From Methylotenera sp. (lineage in GTDB: Bacteria; Pseudomonadota; Gammaproteobacteria; Burkholderiales; Methylophilaceae): a DNA stretch of 64,000 nucleotides. Positions 54,658-64,000 of the stretch are shown piece after piece. Under the pieces are notes generated by a model. The model was given only the letters and a program-made list of their open reading frames with translations, had not been told where the DNA came from and ran no database searches. The stretch lies in contig PERG01000004.1 in assembly GCA_002928535.1 (NCBI GenBank), positions 1-64,000 of the forward strand, read 5' to 3'. Both the position numbers and the translations under genes were made by a program. The first letter of the stretch is position 1; each line of letters starts with the position of its first letter.

Positions 54658-55569
54658 CTAACCATTAACCGCTACACCGCCATTGGGGTGTATCACTTGT
54701 CCGGTAATGTAAGAGGCATCATTAGACGCAAGGAATACGTAAGCTGGTGCTACTTCACTTGGTTGTCCTGGACGTTTCATGAGTACATTTTTACCAAATT
54801 CTGCGACCTTGTCAGCCGGAAAGCTGGCGGGAATCAAGGGCGTCCAAATAGGCCCCGGGGCAACAGCATTTACAGTGATGGTTCTGTCCACCAACTGTTC
54901 TGCAAGTGAGCGCGTGAAAGAAATAATCGCGCCTTTGGTGGTCGAATAGTCCAGAAGATTGGCATTGCCTTTATAAGCGGTTACCGAAGCCGTATTAATG
55001 ATTCGCGAACCTTCTTTCAGTAGTGGCAGTGCGGCTTTGACCAGGTAGAACATGGAAAATATATTGATACGGAAGATTTTCTCCAGTTGGAATTGGGTGA
55101 TATCTTCAATACTATCCTGCGGGTATTGCTGTGCAGCATTGTTAATGATGATGTCTACCTGGCCAAAGGTTTCGAGCGTTTTTTTTAGTAGGAACACGCA
55201 GAAATCTTCTTCACCAATATCCCCTTTCACCGCCAAGCCTCTACCGCCATATTCTTCGATTAGCGCGATCGTTTTTTCCGCATCTTGTTCCTCTTGGTCG
55301 CCGTAATAATTAATGACGACATCAGCACCTTCGGCTGCAAAATGCACCGCGATTGCACGGCCAATTCCGCTATCGCCACCAGTAATGATGGCGACTTTGC
55401 CTTCAAGCTTACCCGCCGCTTTATAGGCCGGGTCAATATACTGCGGACGGGGCTCCATTTCAGCTTCCACACCTGGTTGTTGATTTTGGTGTTGGGGCGG
55501 CTGATCCATGTCCCTATGATCTTTATAACTATGGGAATCTTTACCGCTAGTGAAATCGGAATCTTGCAT
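54658..55569 (-). CDS. SDR-family oxidoreductase (YghA-like)
   Basis: A 303-residue short-chain dehydrogenase with an extra hydrophilic N-terminal tail. Seen: the cofactor motif ITGGDSGIGRAIAVHF, NNAAQQYP, catalytic Ser in NTASVTAYKG and Tyr/Lys in YSTTKGA. It matches the YghA/GsiB-linked general-stress SDR group. The natural substrate is unknown. It is near other stress genes but in its own unit. Confidence 0.88.
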   Translation of the reverse strand: MQDSDFTSGKDSHSYKDHRDMDQPPQHQNQQPGVEAEMEPRPQYIDPAYKAAGKLEGKVAIITGGDSGIGRAIAVHFAAEGADVVINYYGDQEEQDAEKTIALIEEYGGRGLAVKGDIGEEDFCVFLLKKTLETFGQVDIIINNAAQQYPQDSIEDITQFQLEKIFRINIFSMFYLVKAALPLLKEGSRIINTASVTAYKGNANLLDYSTTKGAIISFTRSLAEQLVDRTITVNAVAPGPIWTPLIPASFPADKVAEFGKNVLMKRPGQPSEVAPAYVFLASNDASYITGQVIHPNGGVAVNG

Positions 55570-55677
55570 TTCATTCTCCTCATATCAACGTTAAAAATAA
55601 AATATAACGTTGGCATGCTTTGTTCATTAGCAGAGAAATGCTTTATTTACTGTAAGAGTATGTTTAAACGGGGAATA

Positions 55678-55821
55678 CTAAATCTGAAAACCCACTGCGC
55701 GCATAATCATTTTTAGGCCAAAAGATACGACAGCTAAAGCCATCACGCTTAATAGCCAAATTAAAATCAGCCAGCCAAAACGCTTACGCCAATTGGGTTT
55801 TTTGCGAGTGGTTTCATCCAT
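55678..55821 (-). CDS. DUF2474 small membrane subunit of the bd-type oxidase
   Basis: A 47-residue protein absent from the ORF track: MDETTRKKPNWRKRFGW, one membrane helix (LILIWLLSVMALAVVSFGL) and a short tail KMIMRAVGFQI. The Trp-Arg-rich start and single helix are typical of DUF2474/CydX-like proteins that accompany cyanide-insensitive cytochrome bd oxidases. It starts 17 bases after the cydB stop on the same strand, so it is the third gene of the operon and likely stabilises the haem subunit. Confidence 0.8.
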   Translation of the reverse strand: MDETTRKKPNWRKRFGWLILIWLLSVMALAVVSFGLKMIMRAVGFQI

Positions 55822-55838
55822 GCAAAGCTGCGCCCATG

Positions 55839-56846
55839 TTAATGATAATGATCTTCAGCAGACACCTTGCCACGGAAAACATAGTAGCCCCAGGCGGTAT
55901 AAGCGATGATAAGCGGAATGATGATCAGTGCGCCCACTAATGCAAAACGTTGGCTTTCCGGCGGTGACGCCGCTGCATAAATCGAGATATCTGGGGGGAT
56001 GATATGGGGCCAGATACTAATGCCCAAGCCCAGGTAACCCAGGAATACCAAGGCTAATGCATACACAAAAGGCGTAACATGGGCTTTCTGGGCTAAGGCT
56101 TTTTGCAACAGCACAAAGAAGGCGGTCACCATTAGTGGCACAGGCGATAGCCACAACATATTCGGCAGGGTGAACCAGCGTGCGGCAATGGCCTCATTGA
56201 GTAGGGGCGTCCAAATACTTACCGCCACGATAAATACCAGTAATACAAAAGCCATAACACGCGCCAGTCGGTAGCTCACTGTTTGCAGTTCACCGGACGT
56301 TTTCATGATGAGCCAAGTGCTGCCTAATAAGGCGTAAGTCACGAGCAAGCCTAGCGCAGTAAAAACTGAAAATGGCGTAATCCAATCCAGAGGGCCGCCG
56401 GCATATACACCATCCACCACTTTGATTCCGTGAATATACGCACCCAAAATCATGCCTTGGAAAAACGTCGCGGCAAACGACCCCAGGATAAACGCCTTGT
56501 CCCAAAAATGACGTTCATGTTCTTGCGCCTTGAAACGGAATTCAAAAGCCACACCGCGCAGGATCAAGGCCAGCAGCATCAAAATAATAGGCATATAAAA
56601 CGCACTGAGGACGACACTATAGGCGAGCGGAAATGCAGCCAAAAGTCCTGCGCCGCCTAATACCAGCCAGGTTTCATTGCCATCCCAAACCGGGGCCACG
56701 GTGTTCATCATGACATCACGGTCGGATTTCTCAGAAAAGAATGGGTAGAGGATGCCAATGCCCAAATCGAAACCATCCATCATGATGTACATCATGATGC
56801 CAAACAAAATAATAATTGCCCAAATCAATGGAAGGTCAAAATGCAT
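55839..56846 (-). CDS. cydB: Cytochrome bd-type quinol oxidase subunit II (CioB)
   Basis: Membrane subunit II of a cytochrome bd-type (cyanide-insensitive) oxidase. Seen: YIMMDGFDLGIGILYPFF, the core VWDGNETWLVLGGAGLLAAFP, and about eight hydrophobic segments; 335 residues from my start. I start at MHFDLPLIW because AAGG stands nine bases before it; the track adds 26 residues that read into cydA. The start overlaps the cydA stop by few bases, showing coupling. Confidence 0.94.
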   Translation of the reverse strand: MHFDLPLIWAIIILFGIMMYIMMDGFDLGIGILYPFFSEKSDRDVMMNTVAPVWDGNETWLVLGGAGLLAAFPLAYSVVLSAFYMPIILMLLALILRGVAFEFRFKAQEHERHFWDKAFILGSFAATFFQGMILGAYIHGIKVVDGVYAGGPLDWITPFSVFTALGLLVTYALLGSTWLIMKTSGELQTVSYRLARVMAFVLLVFIVAVSIWTPLLNEAIAARWFTLPNMLWLSPVPLMVTAFFVLLQKALAQKAHVTPFVYALALVFLGYLGLGISIWPHIIPPDISIYAAASPPESQRFALVGALIIIPLIIAYTAWGYYVFRGKVSAEDHYH

Positions 56847-56847
56847 A

Positions 56848-58278
56848 TCAATCATCCTTCCTTTCAGATGGAGTAGGGTGTGGTGGATGGAATTCTGCCG
56901 CAATAATAAAGTCTTCCACTTCACCTTTATTCACGGAGAACGCATCGCCTTGCATGGCTTCTTTAGGTTTAGGCCCTATTTTGATCAATCGCAGCATGTA
57001 AATGGCGCCTGCGCCAAATACCGCCAAATAGATCACGACAAATAGGCCCAAGCTAATGCCCATTTCGGTTACGCTATGGGGCGTCACTGCATCAGCCGTA
57101 CGCATAAGGCCATAGATCACCCAAGGCTGGCGGCCAATTTCAGTCGTGAACCAGCCGGCCAGGATAGCGATGACGCCGGCAGGGCCCATGACCAAGGCAA
57201 AACGCAGGAACAGCTTGTTTTCGTATAACTGGTTTTTCCACCGCGCCCAAAGTGAAAACGCACCTAATACAATCATGAGCATGCCTAAGCCCACCATAAC
57301 GCGGAAGGTCCAGAACACCACGGTGGCGTTCGGCCGGTCTTCCACGGCAAACTCCTTAAGTGCAGGGATCTGTTCGGTCCAAGAGTGACGCAGGATCAGG
57401 CTGCCCAGTTTAGGGATGGCGAGCTCAAAATGATTCTTTTCCTGTTCCATATCCGGCCAGGCAAACAGGATTAAGGGCGTGGCTTCACCGGGTGGGTTTT
57501 CCCAATGGCCTTCAATCGCAGCGATTTTGGTCGGTTGGTATTCCAGGGTATTCAAGCCATGAAAGTCGCCGACCACGGCCTGGATGGGCGCCACCAGCAG
57601 GATCATCCATAGCCCCATGGACAGCATTTTGCGTATGGCGGCGTTGTTATTGCCTTTGAGCAACTGCCAGGCGGCAGATGATGCGACGAGTAATGCCGTT
57701 GTGAGGTAAGCCGCCAGCACCATATGCACCAGGCGATAGGGGAATGATGGGTTAAAGATGATCGCCAGCCAATCGACCGGAACCACTTTACCATTGATGA
57801 TTTCAATGCCTTGCGGCGTATGCATCCAGCTATTTGAAGCGAGAATCCAGGTGGTGGAAATCAACGTGCCCACTGCTACCATGATCGTAGCACCAAAGTG
57901 CAGTCCCGGCCCTACCCGGTTCCAGCCGAACAGCATCACCCCCAGAAAGCCGGCTTCCAGGAAAAACGCAGTCAACACTTCATACGCCAGTAACGGCCCG
58001 GTGACGCTGCCGGCAAACGTGGAAAAACCTGCCCAGTTGGTGCCGAACTGGTAGGCCATGACCAGGCCGGATACCACGCCCATGCCAAAACACAGCGCGA
58101 AAATCTTTACCCAGAAGTGGTAGAGGTCCAGGAAAATCGTTTGTTTGGTCATCAGCCAGCGGGCTTCCAGCACCGCTAAATAGCTGGCCAAGCCAATGGT
58201 GATTGCAGGGAAAATGATGTGGAAAGAGATGGTAAACCCGAACTGAATTCGGGCCAGGTCAAATGCGAGTTCAGGCAT
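56848..58278 (-). CDS. cydA: Cytochrome bd-type quinol oxidase subunit I (CioA)
   Basis: Haem-bearing subunit I. Seen: the N-terminal haem-ligand His region FTISFHIIFPAITIGLASY, GTNWAGFSTFAG, EVLTAFFLEAGFLGVMLFGW, the second His in YRLVHMVLAAYLTT and TEIGRQPWVIYGLMRT. At 476 residues and with a short Q-loop it belongs to the cyanide-insensitive (CioA) branch. It would reduce oxygen with quinol without proton pumping and tolerate cyanide or NO. Upstream lies a cluster of GATGCA inverted repeats. Confidence 0.95.
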   Translation of the reverse strand: MPELAFDLARIQFGFTISFHIIFPAITIGLASYLAVLEARWLMTKQTIFLDLYHFWVKIFALCFGMGVVSGLVMAYQFGTNWAGFSTFAGSVTGPLLAYEVLTAFFLEAGFLGVMLFGWNRVGPGLHFGATIMVAVGTLISTTWILASNSWMHTPQGIEIINGKVVPVDWLAIIFNPSFPYRLVHMVLAAYLTTALLVASSAAWQLLKGNNNAAIRKMLSMGLWMILLVAPIQAVVGDFHGLNTLEYQPTKIAAIEGHWENPPGEATPLILFAWPDMEQEKNHFELAIPKLGSLILRHSWTEQIPALKEFAVEDRPNATVVFWTFRVMVGLGMLMIVLGAFSLWARWKNQLYENKLFLRFALVMGPAGVIAILAGWFTTEIGRQPWVIYGLMRTADAVTPHSVTEMGISLGLFVVIYLAVFGAGAIYMLRLIKIGPKPKEAMQGDAFSVNKGEVEDFIIAAEFHPPHPTPSERKDD

Positions 58279-58363
58279 TATGTGCTTTCAAATCGTATGC
58301 TTTCAATATCGGCTGGAGTCTAGCATTAAATACGCATGCAACTCAAAACCGGATGCATAAAAA

Positions 58364-58429
58364 TGAGATGCATCTCAAAATAATGTTGCATCCAATACGC
58401 TCAATATTACCGACGTTTGGATGCAACAT
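58364..58429. promoter_or_regulatory. GATGCA inverted-repeat cluster before cioA
   Basis: Contains a perfect palindrome TGAGATG-CATCTCA (58364-58377) and, six bases on, a 13-base inverted repeat ATGTTGCATCCAA / TTGGATGCAACAT (58383-58395 and 58417-58429). A further GGATGCAT lies at about 58351. GATGCAT half-sites resemble NsrR/Rrf2 targets. It sits between the divergently arranged ends of cioA (start) and katE (stop, same strand), so it probably controls the oxidase operon. Confidence 0.5.
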
Positions 58430-58453
58430 AAAACACAATAATGGAATCGAACT

Positions 58454-60844
58454 TTAAGCTTTTGGTGGCAATTTCTCGCGAGAGTGATCGCGCGGTTGCC
58501 CCAGCACTTTGATAAAGTCCTGGATGCCTTGCTGCCAATCATCCGTCACCAACAATGCCGGGTCCAACTTGCCATTTGGTAATTTTTCACCGATGCCCGC
58601 ATTCGCCAATAAGGTTTTAGCATTGCCTAATAACAGGATCGGTTTGCAGTGCCGGTACTGGTCACGCAGGAATTCCGCTGCATAGCCGTCAGACCTGAGT
58701 GCCTCGACGGAAGTTTCACCGTCAGCAATCACCACCGCGTCAAACAAGACCGACGGCATGGTTTCCAGCGTGGCTTCTATCGGCAAATTGTAGCCGGTGT
58801 TTCCATTGACATAGCCCAGTTTGCTGCTGAGGATTCTCGGCACGCCGCCTTCACTCAACAACGCCTCGTATAGGCCCGTAACGCCGTTGGTTTCCACGCC
58901 ATCCGCTACCAAGATCGCGATGCGTTTGGTTTTGATCGAGCCATCGCCAGGGTAATGCGTTTCCGATAAGGCCGGGCTGTTGGCCAGCACCGGGAATTTA
59001 GTATCGCTGGCCAGCGGTGCCGCGGGTGGTAAAGCGATCCCCAGGCCATCGGCTACCTTGATCGCCAAGTCTTTATCGACATTGACCAGCAATGACACCA
59101 CGCGCTCGCGGATGGCCGGTGTTTGCACACGGGTCAGCTCAAAGCGGAAAGCATTGGCAATATGCGCCTGTTCGATCGGTGTCAGGCTGCGGTAAAATAA
59201 AGTCGCTTGTGAATAATGGTCGGCGAATTTCTCCGGTTTGCCGCGCACCTTGTCTTCGGCAATCGGTTCCGGAAAGCTGCTGAAGCCGTTGACCCCGGCC
59301 TGGAACGGGCAGCCACCGCCCAGTGAATTCGGCTCATACGCCACTCGGCCGCGCGGGATGGACTGGCGGTGCATGCCGTCGCGTTGGTTGTTATGCACTT
59401 CTTTGAGCGGCGCATTGATCGGCAGCTCATGAAAGTTAACGCCGCCCAGGCGCGAAATTTGCGTATCTACATAAGAATGGATGCGACCTTGCAGCAAGGG
59501 GTCGTTACTGAAATCAATGCCGGGAATGATGTGCGCGGTACAGAACGCCACTTGTTCGGTCTCGGCGAAAAAGTTGTCCGGGTTGCGGTTCAGCACCATT
59601 TTGCCGACAGGCGTTAGCGGTACGAGCTCCACCGGGATCAGCTTGGTCGCGTCCAGGATATCGAAGTCGAAGCTGTCGGCTTGTGCTTCGGTGAAGATTT
59701 GCAGGCTGAGCTCCCACTCCGGGTAAGCCCCAGCTTCAATCGCTTCCCACAAGTCGCGGCGGTGGAAATCCGCATCCGCACCATTGATTTTTACCGCTTC
59801 ATCCCAAGCCAGTGAGTGCGTGCCGGCCACTGGCGTCCAGTGGAATTTGCAGAATACCGATTCGTTCTTGTCGTTAATCAGGCGGAAGGTATGCACGCCA
59901 AAGCCTTGCATCATGCGGTAGCTGCGCGGAATGGTGCGGTCGGACATCTGCCACATGAGCATATGGGTCGATTCCGGCATCAGCGAGGCAAAATCCCAGA
60001 ACGTATCGTGGGCGGATGACGCTTGCGGAATGCCGTGATGCGGCTCCGGCTTCACTGCATGCACCAGGTCGGGGAATTTCATGGCGTCCTGGATAAAGAA
60101 CACCGGAATATTGTTGCCGACCAGGTCCCAGTTACCGGCGTCGGTATAAAACTTCACGGCAAAGCCGCGCACATCGCGCACGGTATCGGCTGAGCCCCGT
60201 TCACCCGCCACGGTGGAAAAGCGCACAAATAGCGGCGTGCGTTTGCCGGCTTCACTAAACGGTGCAGCTTTGGTGATATTCGGGATCGCTTTGTAATTCT
60301 CAAAATACCCATGCGCAGCTGAGCCTCTTGCGTGTACGACGCGTTCCGGAATGCGCTCATGGTCGAAGTGGGTGATTTTTTCGCGCAGGATAAAATCTTC
60401 CAACGCCGTGGGGCCGCGTAGGCCGATTTTCAGCGAGCTTTGATTATCCGCTACGGATACGCCTTGATTGGTCGTAAGTGCTTGTTGCGCGGAATCCACA
60501 CGAACCCGGTCCAGGTTCCCTCCAGCATAGTTTTCACCCTTCGGCGGCACACCCGATCCCACTTTGTCGGATGGGTTGGCTTCTGTGGCTGTACTTGCGG
60601 TTGCAATTGGTGATGGAGGTAAGTGCGACATACCAGCAAAGGGGCACCGCGCTGCCTCTCCATATTCATTTGGTTTAGTTTGGTTAGCCACAGTTTCATT
60701 CGCAAGCTCGGCCCCGCCGAAAAACTTTTCAGCTAACTCCGTGGTTAAAGGACGATTTTTTAAATCTGGTCTGACTGGGGCAGAAGGCCCTGAAACTGTA
60801 CTCATCACCGACCCGAGGCCTATGCCGTTTTTATCCTTTGCCAT
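58454..60844 (-). CDS. katE: Large-subunit catalase HPII
   Basis: Haem catalase that destroys hydrogen peroxide. Seen: catalytic His in [34 protein letters not shown], Asn in [14 protein letters not shown], the haem Tyr region [15 protein letters not shown], and a C-terminal DJ-1/GATase-like domain ([31 protein letters not shown]) typical of the 75-84 kDa class. Length 796 with an N-terminal arm rich in Pro and Thr. Its start lies 80 bases after the alcohol dehydrogenase stop, with a terminator between. Confidence 0.96.
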   Translation of the reverse strand: MAKDKNGIGLGSVMSTVSGPSAPVRPDLKNRPLTTELAEKFFGGAELANETVANQTKPNEYGEAARCPFAGMSHLPPSPIATASTATEANPSDKVGSGVPPKGENYAGGNLDRVRVDSAQQALTTNQGVSVADNQSSLKIGLRGPTALEDFILREKITHFDHERIPERVVHARGSAAHGYFENYKAIPNITKAAPFSEAGKRTPLFVRFSTVAGERGSADTVRDVRGFAVKFYTDAGNWDLVGNNIPVFFIQDAMKFPDLVHAVKPEPHHGIPQASSAHDTFWDFASLMPESTHMLMWQMSDRTIPRSYRMMQGFGVHTFRLINDKNESVFCKFHWTPVAGTHSLAWDEAVKINGADADFHRRDLWEAIEAGAYPEWELSLQIFTEAQADSFDFDILDATKLIPVELVPLTPVGKMVLNRNPDNFFAETEQVAFCTAHIIPGIDFSNDPLLQGRIHSYVDTQISRLGGVNFHELPINAPLKEVHNNQRDGMHRQSIPRGRVAYEPNSLGGGCPFQAGVNGFSSFPEPIAEDKVRGKPEKFADHYSQATLFYRSLTPIEQAHIANAFRFELTRVQTPAIRERVVSLLVNVDKDLAIKVADGLGIALPPAAPLASDTKFPVLANSPALSETHYPGDGSIKTKRIAILVADGVETNGVTGLYEALLSEGGVPRILSSKLGYVNGNTGYNLPIEATLETMPSVLFDAVVIADGETSVEALRSDGYAAEFLRDQYRHCKPILLLGNAKTLLANAGIGEKLPNGKLDPALLVTDDWQQGIQDFIKVLGQPRDHSREKLPPKA

Positions 60845-60874
60845 GTTGCTTCTCCTTTGGAAATAACTATATGG

Positions 60875-60907
60875 AAAAAGGGGTTAACGTTGAAGTTAAC
60901 CCTTTTT
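60875..60907 (-). terminator. Terminator of the alcohol dehydrogenase gene
   Basis: Inverted repeat AAAAAGGGGTTAAC / GTTAACCCTTTTT with one unpaired G and a six-base loop, ending in a T-run on the minus strand, placed between the dehydrogenase and katE. It implies katE has its own promoter in the remaining short gap or depends on read-through. Confidence 0.8.
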
Positions 60908-60923
60908 CGCGATGTAAAAATGA

Positions 60924-62087
60924 TTAAGGGGTGAGCACAACCTTTCGGCAGTCCTGCTCTTTTTTGTTGAATATGTCATAGCCTTCAGCAGCATCTTCCA
61001 GCTTCATGCGGTGCGTAATAATGTCGGCCGGGCGTAGGTCACCGTTCTCGATATGTTCTAGGAGCTCCGGCAAATATTTATGTACGTGGGTCTGGCCCAT
61101 CTTGAACGTTAAGCCCTTATCGAACGCATCGCCGATTAGGAAGCCATGAATAAAACCTGCGTAAACACCCGGGATGCTGACAATACCGCCACGGCGTGTA
61201 GCAGCGATACAGTGCCTAATGGCTTCACCGCTACTGGCTTCCAGCTTGAGGGTAGTTAATACCGTTTCGATCGCGCTGCCTTTTGCTTCAAACCCGACGG
61301 CGTCGATGCTGGCATCTACGCCGCGGCCTTGTGTGCGGTCGATGATGAGCTGGGAAGGATCTTCATCATCGTCGAAATTGATGCTATGGGTGTGATAGTG
61401 TGCCTGCGCAAAATCGAGTCGGTATTGGTGATGATCTACCATATAAATGTCGGCGGCGCCCATCATGCGTGCACAGGCAGCTGCCATCAGGCCCACAGGA
61501 CCAGCACCGAAAATCGCCACACTGGAACCCGGCTGGATCTCCGCATTCAGGCAAGCCTGGTAACCGGTCGGTAGAATGTCCGTGAGGAAAAGTACTTGCT
61601 CGTCTGCCAGACTGCCATTCACTTTGAATGGACCGACATTACCTTTGGGAACGCGCACCAGCTCCGCCTGACCGCCTGGTACGCCGCCATATAAATGGCT
61701 AAATCCGAATAACGCTGCCGGTGGGCTTGACCCTTTTTTATTGAGGATGGCCCCGCGCCCAGTATTGGTTGTTTCACAGGCTGAGAATTGCGTTTTGGCA
61801 CAGAAAAAACAGTGACCGCATGCGATCACAAATGGAATGATGACGCGGTCACCGGTTTTCACATTGGTGACAGCTGAACCGGTATCTTCGACAATACCCA
61901 TGAATTCATGACCTAGGATATCCCCGTCACGGAGTTCAGGAATCTTGCCGCGGAAAAGATGCAGGTCCGAGCCGCAAATCGCCGTTGCAGTCACACGGAG
62001 AATGACGTCGTCATCCTCCAAAAGGACAGGATCCGGTACGGTTTCTACCCGTACATCTTTACTGCCATGGTAAGTAAGTGCTCGCAT
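60924..62087 (-). CDS. Zinc-dependent alcohol dehydrogenase (FDH-like MDR)
   Basis: A 387-residue medium-chain dehydrogenase. Seen: catalytic zinc Cys and His in [14 protein letters not shown] and [11 protein letters not shown], the structural zinc loop [15 protein letters not shown] with all four Cys, and the NAD site [19 protein letters not shown]. It resembles glutathione-independent formaldehyde dehydrogenase-like MDRs common in soil bacteria. In a methylotroph a role in formaldehyde handling is tempting but unproven; the substrate cannot be read from sequence. Confidence 0.88.
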   Translation of the reverse strand: MRALTYHGSKDVRVETVPDPVLLEDDDVILRVTATAICGSDLHLFRGKIPELRDGDILGHEFMGIVEDTGSAVTNVKTGDRVIIPFVIACGHCFFCAKTQFSACETTNTGRGAILNKKGSSPPAALFGFSHLYGGVPGGQAELVRVPKGNVGPFKVNGSLADEQVLFLTDILPTGYQACLNAEIQPGSSVAIFGAGPVGLMAAACARMMGAADIYMVDHHQYRLDFAQAHYHTHSINFDDDEDPSQLIIDRTQGRGVDASIDAVGFEAKGSAIETVLTTLKLEASSGEAIRHCIAATRRGGIVSIPGVYAGFIHGFLIGDAFDKGLTFKMGQTHVHKYLPELLEHIENGDLRPADIITHRMKLEDAAEGYDIFNKKEQDCRKVVLTP

Positions 62088-62239
62088 AAAAATCTCCCAA
62101 GATACCTGATTTGGTATTAGCGTAAGGTGCTGGCGAAAGTGCTCTTAGCATTCTAGGAATACCAGCTGGCCTTAGATGTAGGGAGAGTCCTGATTAGGCT
62201 GTAGGATTAAATCTATGAGCCGGTTACAGATAAAAAAAT

Positions 62240-62896
62240 TTAAATGAGCGGCCAGACGCAGCCACCATCGGTGACGAATAAGCGAGAATTGGCCTGTTTT
62301 TCCATGGCATAACCGCCGGTAAAGTCGCCAAAAGCCGGCAGGATAGTGAGTGCTGGCTCATGATAGAAGCAGGGCAGTACAAGCTTTTGCCGGCCCTTGC
62401 CTTGCAGGCGGAAAGTAGGATGCACATGGCCGGCAATTACATGGTGTGTGGCATGGATGGCAGGGATGTGCTGCAGGGCGATCTTGTTGATGAGGTAGGG
62501 CTCAGCTACCACATCGAATTCCAAATCCGCAGGCGGGTCCCCGGCTTTCAGGTCATGGTTGCCACGCACCAACATGCACTGCACATTGCCATGCAGGCGC
62601 CGCCAGCTGCGCAAAGCCGCCAAAGTAGCTGGGGCATGGGATTTAGGCGCATGCAGAAAGTCGCCCAGAAAGATCAATTTTTCTGGGTTATAACGGCTTA
62701 ATAATAAATTCAGGCGCTGCAGATTATGGCTGGTTGTACCTTGCGGCACCGGTTGGCCTAGTGCGCGGTAAGCGGCGGCTTTACCGAAATGCGCATCCGC
62801 GATCAGCAACGCTTTCTGGTCAGGCCAATAAATGGCCTTGTCGGCCAGCAATATTAATTGCTCACTAGCGATGGTTAGCGGGTGTTCTAATTTCAT
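62240..62896 (-). CDS. pdeM: Ligase-associated DNA damage response endonuclease PdeM
   Basis: A 218-residue calcineurin-like phosphoesterase. Seen: LLIADAHFGKAAAYRALG (D-x-H), LIFLGDFLHA (G-D), CMLVRGNHDLKAGDPP (G-N-H-D), HVIAGHVHPTFRLQG (G-H-x-H), so the two-metal site is intact. In ligase-associated clusters PdeM accompanies an ATP-dependent ligase, an Lhr-type helicase and an MBL exonuclease; the helicase precedes it here. Confidence 0.92.
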   Translation of the reverse strand: MKLEHPLTIASEQLILLADKAIYWPDQKALLIADAHFGKAAAYRALGQPVPQGTTSHNLQRLNLLLSRYNPEKLIFLGDFLHAPKSHAPATLAALRSWRRLHGNVQCMLVRGNHDLKAGDPPADLEFDVVAEPYLINKIALQHIPAIHATHHVIAGHVHPTFRLQGKGRQKLVLPCFYHEPALTILPAFGDFTGGYAMEKQANSRLFVTDGGCVWPLI

Positions 62897-62922
62897 GGTG
62901 ACGAATGCTTGATATTAGGATG

Positions 62923-64000
62923 TCAGAACCCGTGGCGGGGTCTGGGTGGAATGATCTTGGTACGCGGTAAGCCAGTCTTGCGCACCCGCTCGCGCTTTTT
63001 ATACACGGGTTCAGGCTTATTGAATTGCGCCTGGTCATAGATGGTATCTTCGGGTTGGTAGGCACCGTCACCGGCTGCTTTTTCCAGCTCGGCCACCATG
63101 CGCGTAATGCGGTCGGACAATTTTTCCGAGCTGTTACTTTCACGAAAGCGTTCAACCAGTAAAGGAAACGCAAACGGTGTTGGCCGCTTCACGTGCATGA
63201 GCTGCAGGGTTTTGGACTGCAGCTTGATCAAGGTTTCAGACAAACGGGCAATCTCGAGCTCCTGGCGCAGCACTTCTTCCTGAGCCTGGGTTAATAATAG
63301 ATTGCCGGGATCGTATTTGCGGAACACATCATAAAACAGGCTGGAAGATGCCTGGACCTGCTTAGTGCTTTTCGGGGCGCCAGGAAATCCGGCGAAGATC
63401 AGGCCTGAAATGCGCGCGATTTCGCGGAATCTCCGCTGCGCAAGTTCCCCGGCATTGAGGCTGCCGATCACGTCTTCAAGTAAGTTTCCCGTACTGAAAA
63501 TCGCTTGTTTAAGACTGGCTTCCCAGTCTGTTTGTGTGGCCGACAACAGTTCCAGGCCGTAATCATTCACGGCGATGGAAAAGGTATTCGGTTGATGTTT
63601 GCCGATGCGCCAAGCCAGCAAACTTGCAAGGCCCAAGTGCACGCTGCGGCCTGCATAGGGATACAGAAACAAATGCCAGCCTTCGCGGGAATGCAGCGAT
63701 TCGGCTAATAAAGTCGTATTCGTCGGTAAAGCCGACCAGTCGCTTTGCACCTGTAATAGCGGTTTGACGAGCTGCATTTCCGGCCCATCGAAATGCCCAT
63801 GCGCGGCGGCATCCATGCGCGTGACGATGGCATTGGAAAGCTCGGTGGATAGCGGCATGCGGCCGCCATTCCAGCGTGGAACTGCGGCTTTCTTACCCGT
63901 GGCTTTGCTTACATAAGCCGTCATTTCATGCACGCGGACCAGTTCCAGCAAGCGCCCGCCGAACAGGAAATGATCACCTGGCTTTAGCCTGGCGATAAAG
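62923..64000 (-). CDS. Ligase-associated DEXH-box helicase (Lhr-type), C-terminal part, cut by window edge
   Basis: The reading frame runs off the right edge: before the track Met it continues upstream as [19 protein letters not shown], so the track start is not real. The visible part is the C-terminal Lhr-like region ([52 protein letters not shown]) and a basic tail ([13 protein letters not shown]). The helicase core lies outside. It is 26 bases upstream of pdeM, as in DNA-ligase repair clusters. Confidence 0.9.
   Translation of the reverse strand, partial: FIARLKPGDHFLFGGRLLELVRVHEMTAYVSKATGKKAAVPRWNGGRMPLSTELSNAIVTRMDAAAHGHFDGPEMQLVKPLLQVQSDWSALPTNTTLLAESLHSREGWHLFLYPYAGRSVHLGLASLLAWRIGKHQPNTFSIAVNDYGLELLSATQTDWEASLKQAIFSTGNLLEDVIGSLNAGELAQRRFREIARISGLIFAGFPGAPKSTKQVQASSSLFYDVFRKYDPGNLLLTQAQEEVLRQELEIARLSETLIKLQSKTLQLMHVKRPTPFAFPLLVERFRESNSSEKLSDRITRMVAELEKAAGDGAYQPEDTIYDQAQFNKPEPVYKKRERVRKTGLPRTKIIPPRPRHGF

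Noticed and set aside
58649-60866. Many ORFs antisense to katE
   Set aside because: They follow from the high GC and codon bias of katE in other frames and have no own ribosome sites or family features.
62923-63951. Complete 342-residue protein as listed in the ORF track
   Set aside because: The frame continues to the window edge upstream of the listed Met with family-like sequence, so it is a truncated view of a larger helicase.

Overview
The window looks like chromosomal DNA of a betaproteobacterium, most plausibly a methylotroph of the family Methylophilaceae (Methylotenera/Methylophilus-like). This is inferred from the order dciA - M23 peptidase - secA, the pssA-leuA pair, the yajC-secD-secF block behind tgt, a soluble RnfB-type ferredoxin protein, and an overall moderate GC content. 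No methanol-oxidation gene lies in the window, so the family assignment is not proven.

Layout. 0.2-4.7 kb: dciA, an M23 peptidase, secA and a DUF1289 protein. 4.7-7.5 kb: a minus-strand bufferin (copper-binding RiPP-like) operon made of an ECF sigma factor, a zinc-binding anti-sigma protein, a Cys-rich precursor, a DUF692/MNIO oxidase and a DUF2063 partner. 7.6-10.6 kb: DUF1841, FIST, nth, rnfB-like. 10.7-13.7 kb: dapA, bamC and an MBL-fold hydrolase. 13.8-14.6 kb: a tandem duplication of a small Ala-rich lipoprotein gene with its flanks. 14.6-19.5 kb: a secretin-like protein, an unknown protein and a ribosomal oxygenase, divergent from a molybdopterin oxidoreductase. 19.6-20.6 kb: an AT-rich islet with a four-repeat protein, an XRE regulator and a palindromic repeat element. 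20.7-38.6 kb: housekeeping genes (pyrD, clpS/clpA, secDF-yajC, tgt, pssA, leuA, ypjD-type ccsA, ffh). 38.8-40.7 kb: tRNA-Lys(UUU) whose 3' part is repeated 1.76 kb downstream, framing a probable integrative-element remnant with one secreted-protein gene. 40.7-44.7 kb: a KaiC-like ATPase overlapping a hybrid histidine kinase. 45-53.9 kb: HPP-CBS protein, PLD-family lipoprotein, modABC, a GGDEF-EAL protein and a single-domain modE. 54-62 kb: a stress and respiration block (DUF4142, SDR, cyanide-insensitive bd oxidase with a 47-aa DUF2474 subunit, katE, Zn-alcohol dehydrogenase). 62.2-64 kb: pdeM and the 3' part of a ligase-associated helicase gene, cut by the window edge.

How the genes work together. 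Molybdate uptake (modABC), its regulator (modE) and a molybdoenzyme at 17.4 kb appear linked by a shared inverted motif, CTATA-N10-TATAG, found upstream of both modA and the molybdoenzyme. The bufferin operon carries its own sigma/anti-sigma pair, as expected for a metal-stress response. The KaiC-like protein and the hybrid kinase are translationally coupled and probably form one signalling module. CioAB, KatE, the SDR and DUF4142 look like an oxidative or respiratory-poison defence neighbourhood, with GATGCA-type repeats before cioA hinting at an Rrf2/NsrR-like regulator. The best candidates for new biology are the bufferin precursor with mainly KCS instead of KCG motifs, the tRNA-Lys element remnant and its orphan secreted protein, the four-repeat protein/XRE islet, and a possible leucine leader peptide before leuA.
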